DNA from: Bradyrhizobium commune
GTDB taxonomy: Bacteria > Pseudomonadota > Alphaproteobacteria > Rhizobiales > Xanthobacteraceae
Length of the DNA: 64,000 bases
Assembly: GCF_015624505.1 (NCBI RefSeq)
Contig: NZ_CP061379.1
Coordinates: 1,674,001 to 1,738,000 of the forward strand
Reading direction: 5' to 3'
In this document: positions 18,361 to 27,081 of the stretch, piece by piece
Numbering within the stretch: position 1 is the first letter of the stretch
Layout: each line of letters begins with the position of its first letter
The notes under the pieces: model-generated
Databases searched by the model: none
What the model was told of the DNA's origin: nothing
The model's input: only the letters and a program-made list of their open reading frames with translations
Program-made: the position numbers and the translations under genes

Positions 18361-18448
18361 CGTCATTGCGAGGAGCGAAGCGACGAAGCAATCCAGACTG
18401 CCTCCACAGGAGAGGTTCCAGGATTGCTTCGCTTCGCTCGCAATGACG
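18361..18448. repeat. Palindromic REP-like repeat between kdpB and kdpC
   Basis: CGTCATTGCGAGGAGCGAAG (18361-18380), continuing to CAATCC, is mirrored by GGATTGCTTCGCTTCGCTCG and CAATGACG (18421-18448). The two arms form a long imperfect hairpin inside the kdp transcript. This type (CGTCATTGCGAG with CAATCC) is widespread in Bradyrhizobium-like genomes. It enlarges an otherwise very short kdpB-kdpC spacer to 109 bp. Confidence 0.75.
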
Positions 18449-18467
18449 AAATAACTGGAGACCCAAC

Positions 18468-19073
18468 ATGCTCAGAGAAATCCGCCCCGCCATCGTCCTC
18501 TTGCTGGTGCTCACCGCCATCACGGGCCTGGCCTATCCGCTCGCCGTGACCGGCATTGCTGGCGCTATCTTTCCGGCGCAGGCGAAAGGAAGCCTGATCG
18601 AGAAAGACGGCAAGATGGTCGGCTCCGCCCTGATCGGGCAGGAGTTCAAGGACGACAAATATTTCCATGGTCGTCCCTCGGCGACGCTGGCGCCCGACCC
18701 GAATGATTCGACCAAGACGGTATCGGCACCCTACAACGCCGCCAATTCGGGCGGCTCCAACCTCGGCCCGACCAGCAAGGCGCTGGCCGACCGGCTGAAG
18801 GACGACGTGGACAAGCTGAAGGCCGAAAATCCGAACGCCGCCGTTCCAGTCGACCTGGTCACGACCTCGGCCAGCGGTCTCGACCCCGACATCTCGCCGG
18901 AGGCTGCGCAATTTCAGGTGCCCCGTGTGGCCAAAGCGCGGAACATCTCGGAGGACCAGCTTAGGCAGATCGTTGCCTCCAATATCCAGGGACGTCTGCT
19001 CGGTCTGCTCGGCGAACCCAGGGTTAACGTTCTTGCCTTGAACCTCGCATTGGATCGTGCGTCCGCGAAGTAG
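18468..19073 (+). CDS. kdpC: Potassium-transporting ATPase subunit C
   Basis: KdpC is the single-span periplasmic subunit that assists KdpB nucleotide binding. The 201-aa product has an N-terminal membrane anchor ([19 protein letters not shown]) and the family motifs [31 protein letters not shown] and [19 protein letters not shown] at 18457-18460 precedes ATG 18468. Confidence 0.95.
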   Translation: MLREIRPAIVLLLVLTAITGLAYPLAVTGIAGAIFPAQAKGSLIEKDGKMVGSALIGQEFKDDKYFHGRPSATLAPDPNDSTKTVSAPYNAANSGGSNLGPTSKALADRLKDDVDKLKAENPNAAVPVDLVTTSASGLDPDISPEAAQFQVPRVAKARNISEDQLRQIVASNIQGRLLGLLGEPRVNVLALNLALDRASAK

Positions 19074-19113
19074 CAGTCTAGGCTCGCGGCACACGGATGA
19101 TTATATTCGAAAC

Positions 19114-21837
19114 ATGGTCCGAGAGCGCCGCGATCCCGAACAACGTCCGTCTCCCGAAGCGCTGCTGGAAGCCGCGCGCCGGGAGGAGAGCGCCAGCGGC
19201 AAGCTGAAGATCTTTGTCGGCGCCGCCCCCGGCGTCGGCAAGACCTACCAGATGCTGCAAAGCGCCCACGCCAGGCGCAAGGCCGGCATCGATGTCGTGG
19301 TCGGCTTCGTCGAGACGCATGGCCGCGCCGAGACCGAGGCGCTGGTGCGGGGGTTGGAAGTGATCCCGCGCAAGAAGCTCGACTATCGCGGCCAGATCGT
19401 CGAGGAGATGGACCTCGACGCCGTGATCGCGCGGCGGCCGAGAATCGCCCTGGTCGACGAGCTCGCCCACACCAACGCAGCCGGCAGCCGCCATCCCAAG
19501 CGCTATCTCGACGTGGAGGAACTGCTCTCCCACGGCATCGATGTCTACACCGCCGTCAACATCCAGCACATCGAAAGCCTGAACGACGTCGTCGCCCAGA
19601 TCACGCATGTGCGGGTGCGCGAGACGGTGCCGGATTCGATCTTCGACCGCGCCGATGCGATCGAGCTGATCGACCTTACGCCCGACGATCTCATCCAGCG
19701 GCTGCGCGAGGGCAAGGTCTATGTGCCCAAGCAGGCCGAGCGGGCGCTGGAGCACTATTTCTCGCCGGGCAATTTGACGGCGCTGCGCGAGCTCGCGCTA
19801 CGACGTACCGCCGAACGGGTCGACGAGCAGCTTCTCACCCACATGCAGGCCAACGCCATCGCCGGCCCCTGGGCCGCCAGCGAGCGCATCCTGGTCTGCG
19901 TCAGCGAGGATCCGCGCGCGGCCGGGCTCGTGCGCTACACCAAGCGGCTGGCCGACCGGCTGCATGCCCCGTTCACCGCGATCTCGATCGAGACGCGGCG
20001 GTCTCTGCAATTGTCAGACGACGAGCGCGACCGGCTCGCCGATACGCTGCGGCTGGCGGAATCGCTCGGGGGCGAGGCGCTGACCATTCCCGCGGTCGGC
20101 CGCCGCATTGCCGACGACGTCATCAATTTCGCGCAGGGCAACAACGTCACCCAGATCGTGATCGGCAAGTCGACACGCTCGCGCTGGTTCGAGATGACGC
20201 GCGGTTCCGTCGTGCATGATCTGGTGCGCCGCGCCGGCAATATCAGCGTCCACGTCGTTCCCGGCGACGAGCTGCCGGACGAGGCAGCGCCCAAGACGGC
20301 AGTGCAGACCGCCGCGCGCTCGGAGCCGTTCAATCCGCTGCCCTATCTGAAGGCGATCGGCATCGTCTTGCTCGGCCTTGGCGCCGCGGAGCTGCTTCAG
20401 CCGCGGTTCGGCATCGAGAACGTTGACCTCGTGCTGCTCACCGCGGTGGTGGCGGTTGCGGTCCGGTATGGCTTGTGGCCGTCGCTGCTTGCGAGCATCG
20501 CAGCGTCGCTCGCTTATAATTTCTTCTTCCTGCCGCCGGTCTACACCTTCACCATCACCGATCCGACCAACGTCGCGGCGTTCTTCTTCTTCATGCTGAT
20601 CGCGATCCTGGTCTCGAATGTCGCCGCGCGCGTGCGCACGCAGGCCGACACCGCGATCGGCCGCATCAGGACCACCGAACAGCTCTACGCCTTCAGCCGC
20701 AAGCTCGCCGGCACCGCCACGCTCGACGACGTGCTGTGGGCCACCGCTTATCAGATCGCGCTGATGCTGAAGGTCCGCGTCGTGCTGCTGTTGCCGGAGG
20801 ATGGGCTCTTGACTGTGAAATCCGGCTATCCGCCGGAGGACCAGCTCGACCAGGCCGATCTCGCCGCTGCCAACTGGGCCTGGAGCAATGATCGTTCCGC
20901 CGGTCGCGGCGCGGATACGCTGCCGGGCGCCAAGCGGCTGTTTCTGCCGATGCGCACCGGGCGCGGCCCGATTGGCGTCATCGGCATCGACAACGACCGC
21001 ACCGGCCCGCTGTTGACGCCGGACCAGCGCCGGCTGCTCGACGCGCTGGTCGACCAGGGCGCGCTCGCGATCGAGCGCGTGCTGCTGGTCGAGGACATGG
21101 ACCGTGTCAAGCGCACCGTCGAATCCGAGCGGCTGCGCTCGGCACTGCTCACCTCGATCTCGCATGATTTGAAGACGCCGCTCGCCTCCGTGCTCGGCGC
21201 CGCCTCGACCATGCGCGATCTCGCCGGCGCGCTGTCCGACACTGAGAAGCGCGATCTGCTCGCGACCGTGATCGACGAATCCGAGCGGCTCAACCGCTTC
21301 ATCGCCAATCTGCTCGACATGACCAAGCTCGAATCCGGCGCCATCGTGCCCAACACGGCGCTGCACGATCTCGGCGAGATCGTCGGCAGCGCGCTGCGAC
21401 GGGCATCCAAGATCCTGACTGCGCACAAGGTCGAGCTGGTGCTCGCCGCCGATCTGCCGATGCTCCAGCTCGATGCCGTGCTGTTCGAGCAGGTGCTGTT
21501 CAACCTGCTCGACAACGCCGCGAAATATTCGCCGCCCGATACCATGGTTTCGATCCGGAGCCAGCGCGAGCGGGATCAGGTGGTGCTCCAGGTCGCCGAT
21601 GAAGGCGCCGGCATTCCGCCCGACGAGCTCGAGAGCGTGTTCGACAAGTTCTATCGCGCGCAGAAGGGCGATCATGTCCGTCCCGGCACCGGACTCGGGC
21701 TCGCCATCTCCCGCGGCTTCGTCGAGGCGATGCGGGGCACGATCTCGGCTGCGAACCGTACCGACCGCAGCGGCGCTGTGCTCACCATCCGTCTGCCCGT
21801 CCCGGCACAGACCCACGCATTGGATACCGCCGCATGA
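19114..21837 (+). CDS. kdpD: Potassium-responsive sensor histidine kinase
   Basis: KdpD senses K+ limitation/osmotic stress and phosphorylates KdpE. From ATG 19114 the product is 907 aa (E. coli 894). Domains in order are: the KdpD sensor domain with Walker A GAAPGVGKTYQM near residue 45; a Usp-like domain about 230-370; four close membrane helices about 410-510; a GAF-like region; HisKA with SISHDLKTPLAS (His about residue 684); and HATPase with FNLLDNAAKYSP and GTGLGLAIS. The start is chosen for family length; no strong SD is visible, and the frame extends to 19057 inside kdpC. Its stop overlaps the kdpE start (ATGA). Confidence 0.94.
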   Translation: MVRERRDPEQRPSPEALLEAARREESASGKLKIFVGAAPGVGKTYQMLQSAHARRKAGIDVVVGFVETHGRAETEALVRGLEVIPRKKLDYRGQIVEEMDLDAVIARRPRIALVDELAHTNAAGSRHPKRYLDVEELLSHGIDVYTAVNIQHIESLNDVVAQITHVRVRETVPDSIFDRADAIELIDLTPDDLIQRLREGKVYVPKQAERALEHYFSPGNLTALRELALRRTAERVDEQLLTHMQANAIAGPWAASERILVCVSEDPRAAGLVRYTKRLADRLHAPFTAISIETRRSLQLSDDERDRLADTLRLAESLGGEALTIPAVGRRIADDVINFAQGNNVTQIVIGKSTRSRWFEMTRGSVVHDLVRRAGNISVHVVPGDELPDEAAPKTAVQTAARSEPFNPLPYLKAIGIVLLGLGAAELLQPRFGIENVDLVLLTAVVAVAVRYGLWPSLLASIAASLAYNFFFLPPVYTFTITDPTNVAAFFFFMLIAILVSNVAARVRTQADTAIGRIRTTEQLYAFSRKLAGTATLDDVLWATAYQIALMLKVRVVLLLPEDGLLTVKSGYPPEDQLDQADLAAANWAWSNDRSAGRGADTLPGAKRLFLPMRTGRGPIGVIGIDNDRTGPLLTPDQRRLLDALVDQGALAIERVLLVEDMDRVKRTVESERLRSALLTSISHDLKTPLASVLGAASTMRDLAGALSDTEKRDLLATVIDESERLNRFIANLLDMTKLESGAIVPNTALHDLGEIVGSALRRASKILTAHKVELVLAADLPMLQLDAVLFEQVLFNLLDNAAKYSPPDTMVSIRSQRERDQVVLQVADEGAGIPPDELESVFDKFYRAQKGDHVRPGTGLGLAISRGFVEAMRGTISAANRTDRSGAVLTIRLPVPAQTHALDTAA

Positions 21838-22523
21838 GTGCTGCCCCGATCAAGGTTTTGGTGATCGACGACGAGCCGCCGATCCGCAAATTGCTGCGGA
21901 TGGGGCTTTCCACACAGGGCTATGAGATACTGGAGGCGTCGAACGGCAAGACCGCATTGGAGAAGCTCGCCGAAGAGCCGGCGCTCATCATCCTCGATCT
22001 CGGCCTGCCGGACATCCAGGGCCACGAGCTCTTGCGCACCATTCGCGCCCGCAACGAGGCCGTGCCAATCGTGGTGCTGTCGAGCCGCGGCGATGAGGCT
22101 GGCAAAGTGCAGGCGCTCGATCTCGGCGCCGATGATTATCTGACAAAGCCGTTCGGCATGGACGAACTCTTGGCGCGCCTGCGCGCGGCGCTGCGGCATC
22201 AGCTCCAGGTGCAGGGCGAGCGCCCGATCTTCCGTACCGGCGAGCTCTCCGTCGATCTCGTCCGTCGCATCGTCAAGCTCGGCGAGCGCGACGTTAAGCT
22301 GTCGCCGAAGGAATACGACCTCCTGCGCGTACTGGTGCAGCACGCCGGAAAAGTGCTGACCCATCGCTTCCTGCTCAAGGAGCTCTGGGACGAGCTGACC
22401 GACGCGCAATATCTCCGCGTCTATGTCCGGCAGCTCCGCCAGAAGATCGAAGCCGACCCGGAGCGCCCGCAATATGTGCTGACCGAGACGGGGATCGGCT
22501 ACCGGCTGAAGGCAGGGGATTGA
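21834..22523 (+). CDS. kdpE: Kdp operon response regulator
   Basis: KdpE is an OmpR-type regulator activating kdpFABC. The 229-aa product has a receiver domain (IDDEPPIRK; phospho-acceptor in ILDLGLPD, Asp about 55; conserved Lys in DYLTKPFG) and a winged-helix DNA-binding domain (LSPKEYDLLRVLVQHAGKVL, QYLRVYVRQLRQKIE, ETGIGYRL). Translation is coupled to kdpD by a 4-bp overlap. It is the last gene of the kdp run. Confidence 0.95.
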   Translation: MSAAPIKVLVIDDEPPIRKLLRMGLSTQGYEILEASNGKTALEKLAEEPALIILDLGLPDIQGHELLRTIRARNEAVPIVVLSSRGDEAGKVQALDLGADDYLTKPFGMDELLARLRAALRHQLQVQGERPIFRTGELSVDLVRRIVKLGERDVKLSPKEYDLLRVLVQHAGKVLTHRFLLKELWDELTDAQYLRVYVRQLRQKIEADPERPQYVLTETGIGYRLKAGD

Positions 22524-22527
22524 CTCC

Positions 22528-22640
22528 GTCGTCATTCCGGGACGCGCCTCTTGGCGCGGGCCCGGAATCCATTTTTCGGCTAGGCATGCTTGTCGCGATG
22601 GATTCCGGGCTCGATGCTCCGCATCGCCCCGGAATGACGA
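22528..22640. repeat. Palindromic repeat between kdpE and ku
   Basis: CGTCATTCCGGGACGCG at the left is mirrored by CCCCGGAATGACG at 22627-22639, with inner copies GGAATCCAT and ATGGATTCC. It is a different palindrome family from the one in kdp. It lies between two convergent genes and ends one base before the ku stop, so it may serve as a bidirectional terminator. Confidence 0.7.
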
Positions 22641-22641
22641 G

Positions 22642-23526
22642 CTATCCCGCCTTCCGATGCCGGGCCGGCGACCGGTGCGCCTTCTTCGCACTGCTCTGCC
22701 GCCCGGTCGCCCGGCGCGCATGCGGCTTCGCCGCCGTCTTCTTCGCACCGCGTCCCTTCAGGCTCTGCTTCAGCGCGTCCATCAGGCTGACGACGTTGCT
22801 CGGGCGCTCCTCGGGTTCGGGCAGCTCGATCGTCTTGCCGCTCGCCTTGCGCTTGACGAGTGCCTTCAGCGCGGTCTCATACTCGTCCTTGAACTTCGAC
22901 GGGTCGAAATGCGCGGCCTTGGTGTGCAGGATGTGGCCGGCAAGCTCGACCATGTCCTTGGTGATCTTCGGGCTCTTGATGTCGTCGAAGAACTGGTCCT
23001 CGTCGCGCAGCTCGTAAGGGAAGCGCAGCGTGGTGCCGAGCAGGCCCTTGCCGAGCGGCTTGATTGCGATGATGTGCTCGCGATTGGTGAGCACGATTTT
23101 GGCGAGTGCCACGCGCTCCTGATCCTTCATGGCATCGCGGATCACGGCAAAAGCATCGACCGCGGCCTTGCCTTCGGGGGCGATATAGTAGGGGTGGTCG
23201 AGATAGCGCTGATCGATCTCATCACGCGGCACGAAGCTCTCGATGTCGATGGTGTGATTGCTCTCGATTTGAACGGCTTCCAGCTCCTCTGGCTCGATCT
23301 CGACATATTTGCCCTTGCGCAGCTCATAGCCGCGCACCTTGTCCTCGCTCTCGACGACGTCGCCGGTCTCGGAATCGACCATCTGCTGTTTCAGCCTGTT
23401 GCCGGTCTCGCGGTTGATCATGTGAAACCGCGTCTTCTCGGCGGCCGTCGTCGCCGGGTAGAGCACGACCGGGCAACTCACAAGCGACAGTTTGAGTATT
23501 CCCTTCCAATAGGCGCGCGGGGCCAT
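22642..23526 (-). CDS. ku: Non-homologous end joining protein Ku
   Basis: Bacterial Ku is a homodimer that rings DNA ends and recruits LigD. From ATG 23526 (MAPRAYWKGILKLSLVSCPV) the product is 294 aa with the Ku core (SCPVVLYPA, RFHMINRETG, GYELRKGKYVEIEPEEL). A basic Lys/Arg/Ala-rich tail (about 255-294) resembles the DNA-binding extension of other Ku proteins. GGAG lies six bases before this ATG, so the longer frame starting at 23547 is rejected. Divergent from ligD. Confidence 0.95.
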   Translation of the reverse strand: MAPRAYWKGILKLSLVSCPVVLYPATTAAEKTRFHMINRETGNRLKQQMVDSETGDVVESEDKVRGYELRKGKYVEIEPEELEAVQIESNHTIDIESFVPRDEIDQRYLDHPYYIAPEGKAAVDAFAVIRDAMKDQERVALAKIVLTNREHIIAIKPLGKGLLGTTLRFPYELRDEDQFFDDIKSPKITKDMVELAGHILHTKAAHFDPSKFKDEYETALKALVKRKASGKTIELPEPEERPSNVVSLMDALKQSLKGRGAKKTAAKPHARRATGRQSSAKKAHRSPARHRKAG

Positions 23527-23556
23527 TCCATTCTCCAATGTTTTCAATGCGTTTTA

Positions 23557-23589
23557 GGAACCCCAACCTCTCGACTGGGTTTTGGTTCC
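23557..23589. promoter_or_regulatory. Palindromic divergent EcfG-like promoter of ku and ligD
   Basis: GGAACCCCAACC (23557-23568) and GGTTTTGGTTCC (23578-23589) form an inverted repeat around nine bases. On the plus strand this is GGAAC-N16-GGTT toward ligD; on the minus strand it is again GGAAC-N16-GGTT toward ku. The general stress sigma factor EcfG recognises GGAAC-N16/17-CGTT, so each direction is a near match. This suggests joint stress control of both end-joining genes. Confidence 0.55.
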
Positions 23590-23645
23590 GGGTGGGAGTT
23601 TTGCCGTGTTAGGCTTCGACGCAATTAGAGAATGCGGGACCGGTC

Positions 23646-26318
23646 GTGCTGCGAAAACTCTCCACCTATCGACAGAAGCGTGATTTCGAGAGGACGCCGG
23701 AGCCCTCCGGCGAGGCCGCAGTGGCGCCGTCGAAGCTGCGGCGTTTCGTGATCCAGAAGCACGACGCGACCCGGCTGCACTACGATTTCCGGCTTGAATT
23801 CGACGGTGTGTTCAAGTCCTGGGCGGTGACGAAGGGGCCCTCGCTCAATCCACACGACAAGCGGCTGGCAGTCGAGGTCGAGGACCATCCGCTCGACTAT
23901 GGCGATTTCGAAGGCACGATTCCGGAAGGCCAGTATGGCGGCGGCACCGTGATGCTGTGGGACCGCGGCACCTGGGAATCCGACGATCCCGAAGCCGGCT
24001 TCAAGAAGGGCGACCTCAAATTCACCCTGCACGGCGAGAAACTGCATGGCAGCTGGGTGCTGGTGCGCATGCGTAATCGCGGCGGCGAAAAGCGTACCAA
24101 CTGGCTGCTGATCAAGCATCGCGACGAATACGCCAGCGAAGACGAAGATATTCTGGCCGAGGACAAGTCGGTCGCCTCCGGCCGCGCGATGGCGCAGATC
24201 GCGGACGGCAAGGGCCGTGCACCAACGCCGTTCATGCTGGCGAAGGGCGCCAAGGGCAAGGCGGATGCGGTCTGGCAATCGAACCGCGCAGAGGAGACGA
24301 AAGGGCGGACCGTCAAACCCGCGCCGCGCACGGCGTTGAAGGGAGGTGCGGCGCCCAAGAGCAGGACTGGTAAAAAGGCGACGACGTCCACGACCGCCAA
24401 GAGCGTCTCGGAGATGCCGGATTTCGTGGCGCCGCAGCTTTGCACGCCGGTCGAGCGGCCACCGTCCGGCGATCGCTGGTGCCACGAAATCAAGTTCGAC
24501 GGTTACCGTGTGCAGCTCCGGGTCGAGGGAGGCAACGCGACGCTGAAGACGCGGACGGGGCTCGACTGGACTGACAAGTTCGCCGCGATCGCGAAGGAGG
24601 CAAATGCGCTGCCCGACGTCATGATCGATGGCGAGATCGTTGCGCTGGATCATAACGGTACGCCGAATTTTTCGTCGCTCCAGGCCGCGCTGTCGGACGG
24701 CAAGACCGAAGACCTGATCTTCTTCGGCTTCGACCTCTTGTTCGCCGATGGCCTCGATTATCGGCGACTGCCGCTCGGCGCGCGCAAGGCGCGGCTCAAG
24801 GAGTTGCTCGCGGCGCGCAAGCGAAAGTCGAACCAGATCCGCTACGTCGAGCATTTCGAGAGTGATGCCGACACGGTGCTGCAATCGGCGCTGAAGCTCG
24901 AGCTCGAGGGCGTGGTCTCGAAAAAGCTCGACGCGCCTTATCGTTCGGGGCGGACGGAAAGCTGGACCAAGACAAAATGCCGCGCCGGCCAGGAGGTCGT
25001 GATCGGTGGCTGGAAGACGACGGCCGGAAAGTTCCGCTCGCTGATGGCCGGGGTCTATCGCGGCGATCATCTCGCCTATGTCGGCATCGTCGGCACCGGT
25101 TTTGGAGCCGACAAGGTCAAGCGTATCATGCCGTTCCTGAAAGAGGCGGCATCGAGCGAAAATCCCTTCGGCGGCAAGAACGCGCCGAAGAAGACGCGCG
25201 ACGTGCACTGGCTGAAGCCGGAGCTGGTCGCCGAGATCGAATTCGCCGGCTTCACCGCCGACGGAAATATCCGCCAGGCCGCGTTCAAGGGCCTGCGGCA
25301 GGACAAGCCGGCTGAGGAGGTCGAGGCTGAAATGCCCGCAGATACCAGGCTTGCGCAGCCGACCGCCAGAAAGCGCGCCCCGGCAAAATCCGGAAAAGCA
25401 AAGGACGCCGGCACCGCCGAGGTGATGGGCGTCGCGATCTCAAAACCGGACAAGGAGCTGTGGCCCGACGGCGGCGACGGCGAGGGCGTCACGAAGCTCG
25501 ACCTCGCGCGCTATTTCGAGGCGATCGGTGACTGGATGATCACGCATCTGAAGGGGCGTCCCTGCTCCATCCTGCGCGCGCCCGATGGCATCGGCGGGGA
25601 GACATTCTTCCAGCGTCACGCCATGCAGGGTGGCTCGAAGCTGCTCGAGCTCGCAAAGGTCTCGGGCGAGCGCAAGCCGTATCTCGAGATCAACCGGGTC
25701 GAGGGGCTCGCCGCCGTCGCGCAGATCGGCGGCCTCGAGCTGCATCCATGGAATTGCGCGCCTGGTGCCTATGACACGCCGGGCCGGCTGGTGTTCGATC
25801 TCGATCCTGCGCCGGACGTCGCTTTCGCCGATGTTGTCGAGGCCGCGAAGGAGATGCGGCAGCGGCTGGCCGACGTCGGCATGGAGAGCTTTTGCAAGAC
25901 CACCGGCGGCAAGGGCCTGCATGTGGTGGTGCCGCTGCTCTTTGGGACGCGCGACAAGGTCAGCTGGAAGGAGGCCAAGGCCTTTGCGCAAGGAGTCTGC
26001 CAGTGGATGGCGAATGACGGTCCCGAGCGCTATCTGCTCAACATGTCCAAGAAGCTGCGCAACGGGAAGATCTTTCTGGATTATCTGCGCAACGATCGCC
26101 TGTCGACGGCGGTGGCCCCGCTGTCGCCCCGCGCCCGCGACGGTGCCACGGTGTCGATGCCGGTGACCTGGGCGCAGGTGAAGGGTGATCTCGATCCGAT
26201 GCGGTATACGGTGCGGACGGTGCCGGGGCTGCTGGCGCGATCGAAGGCGTGGGATGGATACGATGATGCGGCTGCGTCGATCAAAGCTGCAATGAAGACG
26301 CTCGCGGCGAAGAAGTAG
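23646..26318 (+). CDS. ligD: Multifunctional DNA ligase D (PE-ligase-polymerase)
   Basis: LigD processes, fills and seals double-strand breaks with Ku. The 890-aa product has domains in the order phosphoesterase (about 20-165, [17 protein letters not shown]), ATP-dependent ligase (about 255-440, catalytic Lys near 283 in EIKFDGYR), OB fold (to about 550), and primase-polymerase (about 600-880, with FDLDPAP and [13 protein letters not shown]). Ala/Lys/Thr-rich linkers separate them. The GTG start lacks a strong SD. The TAG stop lies within the left arm of a palindromic repeat. Confidence 0.95.
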   Translation: MLRKLSTYRQKRDFERTPEPSGEAAVAPSKLRRFVIQKHDATRLHYDFRLEFDGVFKSWAVTKGPSLNPHDKRLAVEVEDHPLDYGDFEGTIPEGQYGGGTVMLWDRGTWESDDPEAGFKKGDLKFTLHGEKLHGSWVLVRMRNRGGEKRTNWLLIKHRDEYASEDEDILAEDKSVASGRAMAQIADGKGRAPTPFMLAKGAKGKADAVWQSNRAEETKGRTVKPAPRTALKGGAAPKSRTGKKATTSTTAKSVSEMPDFVAPQLCTPVERPPSGDRWCHEIKFDGYRVQLRVEGGNATLKTRTGLDWTDKFAAIAKEANALPDVMIDGEIVALDHNGTPNFSSLQAALSDGKTEDLIFFGFDLLFADGLDYRRLPLGARKARLKELLAARKRKSNQIRYVEHFESDADTVLQSALKLELEGVVSKKLDAPYRSGRTESWTKTKCRAGQEVVIGGWKTTAGKFRSLMAGVYRGDHLAYVGIVGTGFGADKVKRIMPFLKEAASSENPFGGKNAPKKTRDVHWLKPELVAEIEFAGFTADGNIRQAAFKGLRQDKPAEEVEAEMPADTRLAQPTARKRAPAKSGKAKDAGTAEVMGVAISKPDKELWPDGGDGEGVTKLDLARYFEAIGDWMITHLKGRPCSILRAPDGIGGETFFQRHAMQGGSKLLELAKVSGERKPYLEINRVEGLAAVAQIGGLELHPWNCAPGAYDTPGRLVFDLDPAPDVAFADVVEAAKEMRQRLADVGMESFCKTTGGKGLHVVVPLLFGTRDKVSWKEAKAFAQGVCQWMANDGPERYLLNMSKKLRNGKIFLDYLRNDRLSTAVAPLSPRARDGATVSMPVTWAQVKGDLDPMRYTVRTVPGLLARSKAWDGYDDAAASIKAAMKTLAAKK

Positions 26319-26404
26319 GGTGGGCAAAGCGAAGCGTGCCCACCAACTTTCTTCCTCTCGGCGAAGAAGGTGGGCACGGCGCTTTGCGCCTTTGCCCACC
26401 CTAC
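26315..26404. repeat. Palindromic repeat overlapping the ligD stop
   Basis: GTAGGGTGGGCAAAGCG at 26315 is mirrored by CTTTGCCCACCCTAC ending 26404, with inner CGTGCCCACC and GGTGGGCACG. It is a third palindrome family. The TAG stop of ligD (26316-26318) is part of its left arm. It can act as terminator between the convergent ligD and DUF3309 gene. Confidence 0.75.
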
Positions 26405-26414
26405 AAGGTCCGTA

Positions 26415-26579
26415 CTAGATCCGTCCCAGCAGTAGCAATATCAACAGAATGACAATGACGAGCCCGAGGCCGCCGCCGCCGTAATAGCCGGTGCCGTAGA
26501 ACGGTCCGCCGCCAATGCCGCTGAAGCCGCCGAGCAGGGCGATGACCAGGATGATGAGAATGATGGTGCCGATAGACAT
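26415..26579 (-). CDS. DUF3309-type small membrane protein
   Basis: A 54-aa protein from ATG 26579 with GGAGGAG six to seven bases upstream. It begins MSIGTIILIILVIALLGGFS, has a glycine/tyrosine loop (GPFYGTGYYGGGG) and a second hydrophobic helix ending LLLLGRI. This is the two-helix DUF3309 pattern common in rhizobia and often stress-linked. An EcfG-like promoter lies about 62-86 bp upstream. Role unknown. Confidence 0.75.
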   Translation of the reverse strand: MSIGTIILIILVIALLGGFSGIGGGPFYGTGYYGGGGLGLVIVILLILLLLGRI

Positions 26580-26640
26580 ACGAATCTCCTCCAGCCCTCT
26601 GTTGAAAGGGTTGCTTGCACTTGTCCCGTTGTGCGAGGGC

Positions 26641-26665
26641 AACTTGCCGCACGCTTGATGGTTCC
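26641..26665 (-). promoter_or_regulatory. EcfG-like promoter for DUF3309 gene
   Basis: On the minus strand GGAAC (26665-26661), 16 bases, then AGTT (26644-26641). It keeps the GTT core of the sigma-EcfG -10 at the same 17-base distance seen in the ku/ligD site, but lacks the preceding C. The distance to the start codon fits a promoter. Confidence 0.4.
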
Positions 26666-26761
26666 GGTTTTGAGACGCGGCCGCGCGGGCCGAGTTGCAT
26701 GGAACCTTTGCCTTTCCACTCGGCATGACTAAGTGAGAGTCAGTCAGCACGGGACAGGGTT

Positions 26762-27079
26762 ATGTCAGCGCCGCTCATCGTTTCCATTCCGCATCGCCTT
26801 GGCCGCGAAGAGGCCGTGCGCCGGCTCAAGACCGGGCTCGGCCGCGCCGCCGCGAGCATTCCCGTGATGCTGGTCGAGGAGGAGCGCTGGAGCGGCGACA
26901 GCATGAATTTCCGCATTCGCGCGATGGGACAAATCGCGACCGGTCAGGTCGATGTCGCCGATGACCACGTCAAGGTGCAAGTGGTCTTGCCGTGGCTGTT
27001 GCAGCGTTTCGCCGAGATGGCGCAGGCTGCGATCCGCAAACGCGGGCAGCTGCTGCTGACCAAGGATGAGGGAAAGTGA
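26762..27079 (+). CDS. Polyhydroxyalkanoic acid system family protein
   Basis: A 105-aa protein starting MSAPLIVSIPHRLGREEAVR, the hallmark of the PHA-system (PHA_gran_rgn) family linked to PHB granules or their regulation. The rest is a helix, a strand rich in FRIRAMGQIATGQVDV, then VQVVLPWLLQRFAEMAQAAI. No enzymatic motif is present. It ends three bases before the convergent treY stop. Confidence 0.75.
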   Translation: MSAPLIVSIPHRLGREEAVRRLKTGLGRAAASIPVMLVEEERWSGDSMNFRIRAMGQIATGQVDVADDHVKVQVVLPWLLQRFAEMAQAAIRKRGQLLLTKDEGK

Positions 27080-27081
27080 GT

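Noticed and set aside
20014..21816. 600-aa minus-strand frame across kdpD
   Set aside because: Antisense to the histidine kinase, with shadow composition and no recognisable domain.
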